Below are positions 1-6,457 of a DNA stretch of 9,425 bases, one piece after another. Position numbers and translations under genes: made by a program. The stretch is from Clostridiaceae bacterium (lineage in GTDB: Bacteria; Bacillota; Clostridia; Saccharofermentanales; UBA5734). Where the stretch lies: NCBI GenBank assembly GCA_012511525.1, contig JAAZFW010000439.1:1-9425 (forward strand), given 5' to 3'. Under the pieces are notes generated by a model, which did no database searches, was not told the origin of the DNA, and was given only the letters and a program-made list of their open reading frames with translations. The stretch's first letter is position 1, and every line of letters starts with the position of its first letter.

Positions 1-267
1 CATCCCGGCAAGATCAGCGACGTCCATGCCCAGACCGTCAAGTTGGTCGTCTCCTGCAAGAGCGGCGTCATCCTGGGCGGCGCGGCCATCGGCGGCAAGA
101 GCCTGGGCGAACTGGTCAACGTGATCGGCGTGGCGATCCAGAACCACATGACGGTCCATGACCTGATGCTGACCCAGATCGGCACCCATCCCCTGCTGAC
201 CGCATCTCCCGCCGGCTATCCCCTGATCAAGGCGGCCGAGATCGTCGCCCAAAAGCTGCGCGGCTAA
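1..267 (+). CDS. C-terminal part of a FAD/NAD(P)-dependent pyridine nucleotide-disulfide oxidoreductase (5' end outside window)
   Basis: Frame 1 is open from the first base and encodes the last 88 residues of a protein ending at TAA 265-267. They resemble the dimerisation domain of pyridine nucleotide-disulfide oxidoreductases (Pyr_redox_dim): a beta strand followed by GVILGGAAIGGKS, a helix (ELVNVIGVAIQNHMT), and the conserved stretch GTHPLLTASPAGYPLIKAAE near residues 61-80. In this superfamily the domain forms the homodimer interface beside the FAD and NAD(P)H domains. The HPLLTASP segment stands where lipoamide dehydrogenases carry their His-Pro-Thr motif. The catalytic N-terminal half is missing, so the substrate (lipoamide, NADH/O2, CoA disulfide, persulfide or other) cannot be decided. 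It closes its own unit: a terminator begins about 30 bases downstream. Its position just before a peroxide-response operon may be a coincidence. Confidence 0.85.
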   Translation, partial: HPGKISDVHAQTVKLVVSCKSGVILGGAAIGGKSLGELVNVIGVAIQNHMTVHDLMLTQIGTHPLLTASPAGYPLIKAAEIVAQKLRG

Positions 268-295
268 CCGCTTCACCCTTTCCTGTTGTATCCAG

Positions 296-332
296 AAAAA
301 AGCAGACGTCAATCTGACGGCCTGCTTTTTTT
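296..332 (+). terminator. Rho-independent terminator after the oxidoreductase gene
   Basis: An A-tract (296-301) and GCAG (302-305) pair with CTGC (322-325) and a run of seven T (326-332). Inside, CGTCA (307-311) pairs with TGACG (315-319) around an ATC loop, with a small internal bulge (A306 against G320-C321). The stem plus U-tract is a typical intrinsic terminator and lies 28 bases after the stop codon. The flanking A-tract could give weak bidirectional activity. Confidence 0.9.
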
Positions 333-356
333 GCTTGAGATCCGGATCGCAGGTGG

Positions 357-385
357 TTGACAATCGCTGATGAATATTTTAATAT
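357..385 (+). promoter_or_regulatory. Probable sigma-A/sigma-70 promoter of the perR-katA-DUF454 operon
   Basis: A perfect -35 hexamer TTGACA (357-362) is followed after 17 bases by TAATAT (380-385), a 4/6 match to the -10. An alternative -10, TATTAT (383-388), matches 5/6 but with a 20-base spacer. The region 371-418 is strikingly AT-rich against the GC-rich surroundings. Transcription would start near 392, just upstream of the PerR/Fur-like box. Confidence 0.7.
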
Positions 386-401
386 TATATTGTGTTCTTA
401 T

Positions 402-418
402 TTGATAATCATTCTTAA
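402..418 (+). promoter_or_regulatory. PerR/Fur-box-like operator upstream of perR
   Basis: The 17 bases TTGATAATCATTCTTAA form an imperfect inverted repeat around C410. The left arm TGATAAT (403-409) is a perfect Fur half-site and a 6/7 PerR half-site; the right arm ATTCTTA matches 5/7 of either. Known PerR and Fur boxes are 7-1-7 inverted repeats of this kind. It lies between the predicted start point and the ribosome binding site, suiting a repressor that blocks early elongation and autoregulates the operon. PerR and Fur sites cannot be told apart from one imperfect copy. Confidence 0.6.
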
Positions 419-430
419 CTTGGAGGAAAG

Positions 431-865
431 ATGGATAATCCGGCGGCCCTGCAACTGCTCAAGGCACACAAGATTCGCCCGACGTACCAGCGGATGCGCA
501 TCCTGAACGTCCTGCGGGCTTCGTCTGACCATCCGACGGCCGAAACGCTCTATCTCCGGCTCAAAGCCGAAATACCCGCCTTGTCCCGCTCAACGGTCTA
601 CAACACGCTGTTGACGCTTGCCGAAGCCGGATTGGCGCGGATCATCCACATCGATGAGAACAGCGCCCGTTTCGACGGCATTACCGAAGAACACGGTCAT
701 TTCGTGTGCCTGAGGTGCGGCAAGATCGAGAACATCGCCATCGACATGGACCACCTGACACAAGGGCAGCTGGCCGGATGCCGGCTGCTCGAGCGCCATG
801 TCTCTATTCGCGGCCTGTGCCGGCAATGCCTGGACGGCACATCCATGTCAGAGGAGGATTCCTGA
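431..865 (+). CDS. perR: Fur-family transcriptional regulator, PerR-like
   Basis: This 144-residue protein has the full Fur-family layout. The N-terminal winged helix has the recognition helix around residues 52-68 (SRSTVYNTLLTLAEAGL). The C-terminal dimerisation domain has a structural zinc site, C93-x2-C96 and C130-x2-C133. Candidate regulatory metal ligands are H34 (HPTAE), D82 (RFD), H88 and H90 (HGH), matching H37, D85, H91 and H93 of Bacillus subtilis PerR. At the position of PerR Asp104, aligned on CGKI, this protein has Asn101, which is unusual. The ATG at 431 follows a GGAGG (422-426). It overlaps the catalase gene by one base, so the two are probably translationally coupled, and a PerR/Fur-like box lies just upstream. 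Operon context favours a peroxide sensor repressing its own operon; an iron-responsive Fur is the alternative. Confidence 0.9.
   Translation: MDNPAALQLLKAHKIRPTYQRMRILNVLRASSDHPTAETLYLRLKAEIPALSRSTVYNTLLTLAEAGLARIIHIDENSARFDGITEEHGHFVCLRCGKIENIAIDMDHLTQGQLAGCRLLERHVSIRGLCRQCLDGTSMSEEDS
852..857 (+). promoter_or_regulatory. Ribosome binding site fixing the katA start
   Basis: AGGAGG lies inside the 3' end of perR, 7 bases before the ATG at 865. The catalase frame stays open upstream to 706, but that extension only shadows perR in another frame. This site and the normal catalase N-terminus decide for 865. Confidence 0.85.
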
Positions 866-2316
866 TGAACGAAGAACAGAAAAAGAAACTGACCACCGTG
901 GCCGGCGCCCCTGTCGGTGACAACAACAACGTCATGACCGCGGGACCCCGCGGCCCCATGCTGCTCCAGGATGTCTGGTACCTGGAGAAGCTGGCCCACT
1001 TCGACCGTGAGGTCATCCCGGAGCGGCGCATGCACGCCAAGGGTTCGGGGGCTTTCGGCACCTTCACGGTCACCGGCGACATCACGCGCTACACCAAGGC
1101 CAAAATCTTTTCCGAGGTCGGCAAAAAGACCGAGGTCTTCGTCCGCTTCTCAACCGTCGCCGGTGAACGCGGCGCGGCCGACGCCGAGCGCGACATCCGC
1201 GGTTTTGCCATGAAGTACTACACTGAAGACGGCAACTGGGATTTGGTCGGCAACAATACACCGGTCTTTTTCCTGCGCGATCCGCTCAAGTTCCCGGACC
1301 TCAACCATGTCGTCAAGCGCGACCCGCGCACCAATTTGCGCAGCGCCAAGAACAACTGGGATTTCTGGACCTTGCTGCCGGAGGCGCTGCACCAGGTGAC
1401 GATCACGATGAGCGACCGCGGCATCCCCCTGTCTTACCGCCACATGAACGGCTACGGCAGCCACACCTTCAGCCTGATCAACGCGCAAAACGAACGCGTC
1501 TGGGTCAAATTCCACCTCAAAACCCAGCAGGGCATCAAGAACCTGACCGACCAGGAGGCGGAAGCGATCGTCGGCAAGGACCGTGAAAGCCACCAGCGCG
1601 ACTTGTATGAAAGCATCGAGCGCGGCGATTTCCCGCGCTGGACGATGTCGATCCAGGTCATGACCGAGGAACAGGCCCGTCAGATGCCGTACAATCCCTT
1701 CGACTTGACCAAGGTCTGGTACAAGGGCGAGTTCCCCCTGATCGAAGTCGGTGTCCTGGAACTGAACCGCAATCCGGACAATTATTTCCAGGATGTCGAG
1801 CAGGCCGCCTTCAACCCGGCCAACATCGTGCCCGGCATCGGCTTCTCTCCGGACAAGATGCTCCAGGGCCGCCTCTTCTCCTACGGCGACGCCCAACGCT
1901 ACCGCCTGGGTGTCAACCACCACCAGATCCCGGTCAACGCACCTAAAAACGCCCAGCACAGCTACCACCGCGACGGCCAGATGCGCGTCGACGGCAACCA
2001 GGGCAGCCGGCTCGGCTATGAGCCGAACAGCTACGGCGAATGGCAGGAGCAGCCGGAAGCCAAGGAACCGCCCCTGGCCCTGCAGGGCGACGCGGCCAAC
2101 TGGAATTTCCGCGAGGATGACGACGACTACTACATGCAGCCCGGTAAACTTTTCCGCATGATGTCACCGGAACAGCAGGAGGTTCTCTTCGCCAACACCG
2201 CCCGCGCCATGGGCGACGCGCCGGAGATGATCAAGCGGCGCCACATCGAAAATTGCCTCAAAGCCGACCCGGCTTACGGGCAGGGTGTCGCCAAGGCGCT
2301 CGGCCTTGACATCTAA
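865..2316 (+). CDS. katA: Heme catalase (monofunctional, small-subunit type)
   Basis: This 483-residue protein is a typical small-subunit heme catalase, converting hydrogen peroxide to water and oxygen in the cytoplasm. The distal catalytic His is H57 (RRMHAKGSGAFG) and the distal Asn is N130 (VGNNTPVFFLRDP). The proximal heme ligand is Y340 in RLFSYGDAQRYRLG, with R336 four residues before it, as in other catalases. The segment YRHMNGYGSHTF (191-202) is the conserved region before the wrapping domain. Length is normal for the small-subunit class, with no large-subunit C-terminal flavodoxin-like domain. Its ATG overlaps the perR stop (TGATG at 863-867), and the DUF454 gene starts 3 bases after its stop. 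It should be induced by peroxide when the PerR-like repressor is released. All key residues are present, so it should be active. Confidence 0.97.
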   Translation: MNEEQKKKLTTVAGAPVGDNNNVMTAGPRGPMLLQDVWYLEKLAHFDREVIPERRMHAKGSGAFGTFTVTGDITRYTKAKIFSEVGKKTEVFVRFSTVAGERGAADAERDIRGFAMKYYTEDGNWDLVGNNTPVFFLRDPLKFPDLNHVVKRDPRTNLRSAKNNWDFWTLLPEALHQVTITMSDRGIPLSYRHMNGYGSHTFSLINAQNERVWVKFHLKTQQGIKNLTDQEAEAIVGKDRESHQRDLYESIERGDFPRWTMSIQVMTEEQARQMPYNPFDLTKVWYKGEFPLIEVGVLELNRNPDNYFQDVEQAAFNPANIVPGIGFSPDKMLQGRLFSYGDAQRYRLGVNHHQIPVNAPKNAQHSYHRDGQMRVDGNQGSRLGYEPNSYGEWQEQPEAKEPPLALQGDAANWNFREDDDDYYMQPGKLFRMMSPEQQEVLFANTARAMGDAPEMIKRRHIENCLKADPAYGQGVAKALGLDI

Positions 2317-2319
2317 GTC

Positions 2320-2823
2320 GTGAAACCTGTTCGATCAGCCAACGAGCAGCAGGCGGGCCATAAGCCCGCCTGGCTGCTGCGCCTGCTGCTGGTTGCGGCC
2401 GGCTCGCTGGCCCTGTCCATTGGCATCGTCGGATTGTTTTTGCCGCTGCTGCCGACAACCCCGCTGCTGCTCGTCGCGGCCGCCTGCTATCTGCGCAGTT
2501 CGTCCCGCCTCTACAACTGGCTGCTCAGGCACAAGCTGTTCGGCAAGACGATCCGCGCCTACCTGGAGCATCGGGCGGTCAGGCGGCGCACGCGCAACGC
2601 GGCGCTGGCCATCCTCTGGACATCCCTTGCCGTCTCCGCCTGGCTGGTCGACGTGTTCTGGGTGCGTCTGGCCTTGCTGGTGGTAGGCATCGGGGTCAGC
2701 GCCCACCTGCTGTCGCTGCGCGTGCTGGTTGAGCCGGACAGCAAAAGGGACCAGCCTCGAAATGAGGCTGATCCCTGTGTTTTTGGATCCGAACCGGTTC
2801 CTCAGGACCCGAAACCCATCTGA
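2320..2823 (+). CDS. DUF454 (YbaN-like) inner membrane protein
   Basis: The product is 167 residues and matches the DUF454/YbaN family, whose function is unknown. The signature is in the first half: a hydrophobic helix (about 18-41), the motif PLLPTTP (42-48), a second hydrophobic stretch ending in ACYLRSSSRLYNWLLRHKLFG (55-75), and two more helices (about 94-114 and 115-134). Four membrane segments are likely. The GTG start at 2320 is 3 bases after the katA stop and lacks a clear Shine-Dalgarno, so translation probably depends on coupling to katA. Family members usually run to roughly 120-135 residues. The tail after about residue 137 is polar, resembles nothing I know, and residues 143-155 are encoded by a terminator-like hairpin. 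The tail may be dispensable. Its place in a catalase operon suggests, but does not show, a role in oxidative stress. Confidence 0.8.
   Translation: MKPVRSANEQQAGHKPAWLLRLLLVAAGSLALSIGIVGLFLPLLPTTPLLLVAAACYLRSSSRLYNWLLRHKLFGKTIRAYLEHRAVRRRTRNAALAILWTSLAVSAWLVDVFWVRLALLVVGIGVSAHLLSLRVLVEPDSKRDQPRNEADPCVFGSEPVPQDPKPI
2747..2784. terminator. Bidirectional terminator-like hairpin, probably ending groEL, inside the DUF454 coding sequence
   Basis: GGGA (2747-2750) pairs with TCCC (2772-2775) and CAGCCTC (2752-2758) with GAGGCTG (2764-2770), around the loop GAAAT. On the + strand there is one C/A mismatch and the tail is TGTGTTTTT. On the - strand the same position becomes a G-U wobble, giving an unbroken 12-bp stem followed by TTTT. 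The hairpin therefore suits groEL termination better, about 43 bases after its stop, but could work both ways. Confidence 0.75.
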
Positions 2824-2826
2824 CTT

Positions 2827-4449
2827 CTACATGTCGTAGTCGCTCGGCATCGCCGGGGCTTCCTTCTTCTTTTCGGGCTTGTCGACCACGGTGCTTTCGG
2901 TCGTCAGGATCATGGCGGCGACCGAGGCGGCATTCTGCAGGGCGGAGCGCGTCACCTTGGCCGGGTCGATGATGCCGGCGGCGACCATGTCGACATACGC
3001 CTCTTTCATCACGTCAAATCCCGTTCCCGGAGCGCTGCTCTTGACTTTGTCGACGACGACCGCGCCGTCGTAGCCGGCGTTGATCGCGATCTGGCGCAAA
3101 GGCTCTTCGAGCGAGCGCAGGATGATCAAAGCGCCTGTCTTCTCATCGCCCGCCAGGCTGGCCACCACGTCCCGGACTGCCGGCAACGCGTTGATGTAAG
3201 CAGCGCCGCCGCCCGGGATGATCCCTTCCTCGACGGCCGCGCGCGTGGCGTGCAGGGCATCTTCCACCTTGAATTTACGCTGCTTCATCTCCGTTTCGGT
3301 GGCCGCGCCGACCCGGATCACCGCGACACCGCCGGAAAGCTTGGCCAATCGCTCGTTGAGCTTCTCCTTGTCATAGCTGGACGTGGTGTCCTCGATCTGC
3401 TTGCGGATCGAGCCGATGCGGTCGTGGATCGCCTTGGTAGTGCCGGCGCCGTCGACGATGATCGTGTTCTCTTTCTGGACCTTGACCGACTTGGCCCGGC
3501 CCAGCCATTCCCGCTTGATGTCCTTCAGGTTGAGGCCGATCTCCTCGGATACGACCTCGCCGCCGGTCAGGATGGCGATGTCGCGCAGCATCTCCTTGCG
3601 GCGGTCCCCGAAACCGGGGGCTTTGACCGCGACACAGTTGCAGACGCCGCGCAGCTTGTTGACCACGATCGTGCCGAGCGCTTCGCCCTCGACATCCTCG
3701 GCGATCAGGAGCAGCTTGCCGCCCATCTTGACGATCATCTCCAAGGCCGGCAACAGGTCCTGGACGCTGCTGATCTTCTTGTCCGTCACGAGGATATACG
3801 GGTCGTCCAGGATCGCTTCCATCTTGTCCGTGTCGGTGACCAGGTACGGTGATACGTAACCGCGGTCGAACTGCATGCCTTCGACCACTTCCGTATGGGT
3901 CAGGCCGGTCTTGGACTCCTCGATCGTGATCACGCCGTCGGCGGTGACTTTCTCCATGGCGTCGGCGATCAGCTGGCCGACCGTTTCGTCACCGGCCGAG
4001 ATGGTGGCGACAAAGCGCATGTCGTCCTTGCCCTTAACCTTCTGGCTGCTGGCCCTGATCGATTCGACCGCAGCTTCGACCGCCTTGTCGATCCCCCGCT
4101 TGATGATGATCGGGTTGGCGCCGGCCGCGATGTTGCGCAGCCCTTCGCGGACAATTGCCTGGGCCAGCAGCGTCGCGGTCGTCGTGCCGTCGCCGGCAAC
4201 ATCGTTGGTCTTGCTGGCCACTTCCTTGACCAGTTGGGCGCCGAGGTTCTCGTACGGGTCCTCCAGGTCGATCTCCTTGGCGATCGTCACACCGTCGTTG
4301 GTGATCACCGGCGAACCGAATTTCTTGTCAAGCACCACGTTGCGCCCCTTGGGCCCCAACGTGATCTTGACCGCGTTGGCCAGCTTGTTGACACCGGCCT
4401 CGATCGACTTGCGCGCTTGTTCATCGTATGCGATCAGCTTGATTGACAT
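2827..4449 (-). CDS. groEL: Chaperonin GroEL (Hsp60)
   Basis: This 540-residue protein is a full-length group I chaperonin, the tetradecameric ATP-driven folding chamber of the cytoplasm. The nucleotide-binding motif GDGTTTAT (86-93) includes D87, and the second catalytic Asp is D397 in VEDALHATRAAVEEG. Other marks are LGPKGRNVVLDKKFG (31-45), the apical GYVSPYLVTD (197-206) and IIPGGGAAY (410-418). The start is the ATG at 4449, not the in-frame TTG at 4464, because the ribosome binding site lies between them and MSIKLIAYDEQAR is the normal N-terminus. The C-terminus ends EAPAMPSDYDM and lacks the GGM-repeat tail of most bacterial GroELs. No groES precedes it: the next gene upstream is divergent. 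A CIRCE site and strong promoter indicate HrcA-controlled heat-shock expression. It converges with the DUF454 gene, with 3 bases between stops. Confidence 0.97.
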   Translation of the reverse strand: MSIKLIAYDEQARKSIEAGVNKLANAVKITLGPKGRNVVLDKKFGSPVITNDGVTIAKEIDLEDPYENLGAQLVKEVASKTNDVAGDGTTTATLLAQAIVREGLRNIAAGANPIIIKRGIDKAVEAAVESIRASSQKVKGKDDMRFVATISAGDETVGQLIADAMEKVTADGVITIEESKTGLTHTEVVEGMQFDRGYVSPYLVTDTDKMEAILDDPYILVTDKKISSVQDLLPALEMIVKMGGKLLLIAEDVEGEALGTIVVNKLRGVCNCVAVKAPGFGDRRKEMLRDIAILTGGEVVSEEIGLNLKDIKREWLGRAKSVKVQKENTIIVDGAGTTKAIHDRIGSIRKQIEDTTSSYDKEKLNERLAKLSGGVAVIRVGAATETEMKQRKFKVEDALHATRAAVEEGIIPGGGAAYINALPAVRDVVASLAGDEKTGALIILRSLEEPLRQIAINAGYDGAVVVDKVKSSAPGTGFDVMKEAYVDMVAAGIIDPAKVTRSALQNAASVAAMILTTESTVVDKPEKKKEAPAMPSDYDM

Positions 4450-4602
4450 CGTAATCCCTCCCAAATCTCATTGTCGTGGTGTGATGCGCAAAAAAGCCCC
4501 AGACGCATTTTGGGTCAGCGAAAAATCTTTCACAGCGGTCACTGTCACGATCGATCACCTGTCCGGTCCAGAGCATTTTGGCACTCGCCACCTTTGAGTG
4601 CT
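4450..4602 (-). other. groEL 5' leader (about 150 bases)
   Basis: The predicted start point near 4602 leaves an untranslated leader of about 150 bases. Besides the CIRCE half-site at its 5' end and the ribosome binding site, it holds a short weak stem (CCCA and TGGG, about 4500-4514) followed by a run of six T (4490-4495), on the - strand. The stem is only 4 bp, so an attenuator is possible but unproven. I see no open reading frame or known riboswitch in it. Confidence 0.35.
4456..4462 (-). promoter_or_regulatory. Ribosome binding site fixing the groEL start
   Basis: On the - strand GGGAGGG lies 6 bases before the ATG at 4449. It falls downstream of the in-frame TTG at 4464 and so rules that codon out as the start. 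Confidence 0.85.
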
Positions 4603-4604
4603 AA
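4578..4604. promoter_or_regulatory. CIRCE element (HrcA operator) of groEL
   Basis: TTGGCACTC (4578-4586), nine bases, then GAGTGCTAA (4596-4604) match the CIRCE consensus TTAGCACTC-N9-GAGTGCTAA with one substitution. CIRCE is the binding site of the heat-shock repressor HrcA. Here it covers the predicted groEL start point, and in the mRNA it would form the first hairpin of the leader. No hrcA gene is in the window. Confidence 0.95.
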
Positions 4605-4608
4605 CTGT

Positions 4609-4637
4609 ATTGTAAACAAGCGTCTGACCCTTGTCAA
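4609..4637 (-). promoter_or_regulatory. Sigma-A/sigma-70-type promoter of groEL
   Basis: On the - strand a perfect -35 TTGACA (4632-4637), a 17-base spacer and a -10 TACAAT (4609-4614, 5/6) point to a start near 4602, inside CIRCE. This is the usual HrcA-repressed arrangement: a strong housekeeping promoter blocked by the repressor. Confidence 0.92.
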
Positions 4638-4647
4638 GCCATCCTGG

Positions 4648-4677
4648 TTGATCCGGCCTGGCAGAGGCGGTTATAAT
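4648..4677 (+). promoter_or_regulatory. Promoter of the 577-residue hydrolase-like gene
   Basis: TTGATC (4648-4653, 4/6), an 18-base spacer and a perfect TATAAT (4672-4677) predict a start near 4684, some 40 bases before the ATG. The -35 boxes of this promoter and the divergent groEL promoter are 10 bases apart, so polymerases at the two sites would crowd each other. Confidence 0.75.
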
Positions 4678-4711
4678 GAAAAGAGACAGGCGACGCCTCG
4701 CGGCCGGTAAC

Positions 4712-4717
4712 AGGAGG
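4712..4717 (+). promoter_or_regulatory. Ribosome binding site fixing the start at 4724
   Basis: AGGAGG stands 6 bases before the ATG at 4724. The frame stays open upstream to an ATG-less start at 4676, but that would fall inside the -10 box and has no ribosome binding site. Confidence 0.85.
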
Positions 4718-4723
4718 TCAAGG

Positions 4724-6457
4724 ATGGCGCGTTACCAGAATTTCAGGCTCAGTCTTTTTTTCACCGTACAGGATGTGCTGCAGCTTCCGGACGACCGCGC
4801 CGCCTTTTGCGATCACGTGGCGCCGTTTCTGCGCGATCTGCGTCTGGACAAGGTCTACCTGGAGACCTTCCGCTCCGAAACAGTGCCGCGCGAAAAACTG
4901 GCCAGGGCCAAACAGCTTTTCGCCGAACAGGGCATTGCCTCGGCGACAGCGATGATGCCGGTTTCGGCCTTGCAGGACGGTCACGAGACACGCATCGGCC
5001 AACCGTTCTGTTATACGGATCCCTGGGCCCAAGACCTGTTCAGCGGCCTTTTCCGGCGCATGGCTGAGCAGTTTGACGAAATCATGATCGACGATTCCTT
5101 TTTGACCAACTGCACCTGCGCGCGCTGCCGCGAGGCCAAAGGCGAACGCGACTGGGCAACGTTCCGCATGGCCATGCTGACGGATTTTCTTGAACGCCAT
5201 ATGGTCGGACCGGCCAGGGAGGTCAACGAGTCGGTCAAGATCGTTCTGAAGTACCCGACCTACAACGAATCGTTCCAGCGGCTCGGTTACGACCCTCGGC
5301 ACCAGCCCGCCCTGGTGGACGGCATCCATGCCGGCACCGAAACCCGCCATACGACCTACTCCCTGTTCAAAAACCCGCGTTACACCTCCTATTCCCTGAT
5401 CCGCTACCTGGCCAACCTTAAAGAACACAACAACGGGGGCGGCTGGATCGACAACATCATGTGCGGCAGTCTTGACGCCTACCTGGAGCAGGCCAACCTG
5501 ACGCTTTTGGCCAAGGCGCCGGAACTGACCTTGTTTTGCGCCGGCCTGCTGCAAACTGGCTCGTGGCGCGCCGCACTGGGCTGCCGTCTGGCCGAATGTG
5601 ACGCGGTGATCGGTTCTTTAGGCCAGCCATGGGGCATCCCGGTCTACCTGCCCGCCGGTTCGAGCGGTGAAGACCACCTCTACGACTACCTGGGCATGTG
5701 CGGCGTGCCGCTCGAGCCTGCCGCCGATTTCCCCAGGGCTCCGGAGCTGGTCCTCCTGACCGCCGCCTCGGCCTGCGACAGCGACATTCTGGCCCGGTTG
5801 CGCGGCCATCTCGAGAACGGCGGCGACGCCGTTCTGACCACAGGCTTTGCCCGGGCCATGCAGCCGCTTGGCCTCGACGAGTTCATCTGGATTCGGGACA
5901 GCGGGCAGAAAATGGCCTCGGCCCAGTTCGGCGCCTTCGACCGGGGCTGGTCCAGCCAGGTGCGCTACGACTACGCCCGGACCGCGATCGCCTTCCCCTT
6001 CCTGGAGTGGAAAGTCAACGACATCAACTACCACGTGATGCAAATGGAAAATGCCCTGTCCAACCTTGTGCTCGGCATGTCCTTCTATGCCGCCGGACGG
6101 GTCATGCTGCTCAACACGCCGGACAACTACGCCCAGCTCCAGTTGCTGCCGGTTGCATCGCTGGACAAGATCCGCCAGTACCTGTCTTTTTCAAGGCCGG
6201 TCCGCTACCTGGGCCAGGCGCCGGTCAGCTTGTTCCTGTATGACAACCAGACGTTTGCGCTGCAGTCGTTTCTGCCTCACGGCAGCGTGGCGGAAATCGC
6301 CGTCCGCGGCGACGTGGACGTCCTGACGCGCCTCGACAACGGCCATCGGCTGGAGCGGCTCTACCAGAGGGACGGCGAAAGCCGCTTCGAAATCCCGCTC
6401 GATCAGCAGGCTTTTCTGCCATTATCGTATGCCGCAAAGGACCTTTCGGATGTCTAG
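4724..6457 (+). CDS. Uncharacterised glycoside-hydrolase-like protein (TIM barrel plus Rossmann-like domain, GH42-like layout)
   Basis: I do not recognise a named family for this 577-residue protein. Residues about 1-290 read like a TIM-barrel glycosidase: KVYLETFR (43-50) as a barrel strand, and DEIMIDDSFLTNCTCARC (118-135), the acidic strand end plus Cys cluster seen in several barrel hydrolases. VKIVLKYPTYNES (171-183), GTETRHTTYS (204-213) and GGWIDNIMCGS (239-249) are further candidate strand ends. C130, C132 and C135 could bind a metal. Residues about 340-375 (ELVLLTAASACDSDILARLRGHLENGGDAVLTTGF) resemble the amidotransferase-like trimerisation domain of GH42 beta-galactosidases. The rest (490-577) looks like a beta-rich cap. 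No signal peptide or membrane segment is visible, so it is probably cytoplasmic. It has its own promoter, is divergent from groEL, and converges on the GxGYxYP gene. The acid/base residues cannot be assigned by eye; fold and substrate are inference. Confidence 0.75.
   Translation: MARYQNFRLSLFFTVQDVLQLPDDRAAFCDHVAPFLRDLRLDKVYLETFRSETVPREKLARAKQLFAEQGIASATAMMPVSALQDGHETRIGQPFCYTDPWAQDLFSGLFRRMAEQFDEIMIDDSFLTNCTCARCREAKGERDWATFRMAMLTDFLERHMVGPAREVNESVKIVLKYPTYNESFQRLGYDPRHQPALVDGIHAGTETRHTTYSLFKNPRYTSYSLIRYLANLKEHNNGGGWIDNIMCGSLDAYLEQANLTLLAKAPELTLFCAGLLQTGSWRAALGCRLAECDAVIGSLGQPWGIPVYLPAGSSGEDHLYDYLGMCGVPLEPAADFPRAPELVLLTAASACDSDILARLRGHLENGGDAVLTTGFARAMQPLGLDEFIWIRDSGQKMASAQFGAFDRGWSSQVRYDYARTAIAFPFLEWKVNDINYHVMQMENALSNLVLGMSFYAAGRVMLLNTPDNYAQLQLLPVASLDKIRQYLSFSRPVRYLGQAPVSLFLYDNQTFALQSFLPHGSVAEIAVRGDVDVLTRLDNGHRLERLYQRDGESRFEIPLDQQAFLPLSYAAKDLSDV

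Noticed and set aside
706..864. N-terminal extension of the catalase frame by 53 residues
   Set aside because: It lies wholly inside perR in another frame, has no ribosome binding site, and the strong AGGAGG at 852-857 serves the ATG at 865, which gives a normal catalase N-terminus.
1150..1968. Long open frame antisense to katA (272 codons)
   Set aside because: It mirrors codon bias of a certain catalase gene in GC-rich DNA; the product has low-complexity V/D/R/L-rich composition and no recognisable domain.
3250..4597. Several long + strand open frames antisense to groEL
   Set aside because: groEL is unambiguous on the - strand; these frames have no ribosome binding sites, no family resemblance and skewed composition typical of shadows.
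4718..5554. 278-codon frame antisense to the 577-residue hydrolase-like gene
   Set aside because: It lacks a ribosome binding site, and the + strand gene has a promoter, a strong ribosome binding site and coherent protein features.
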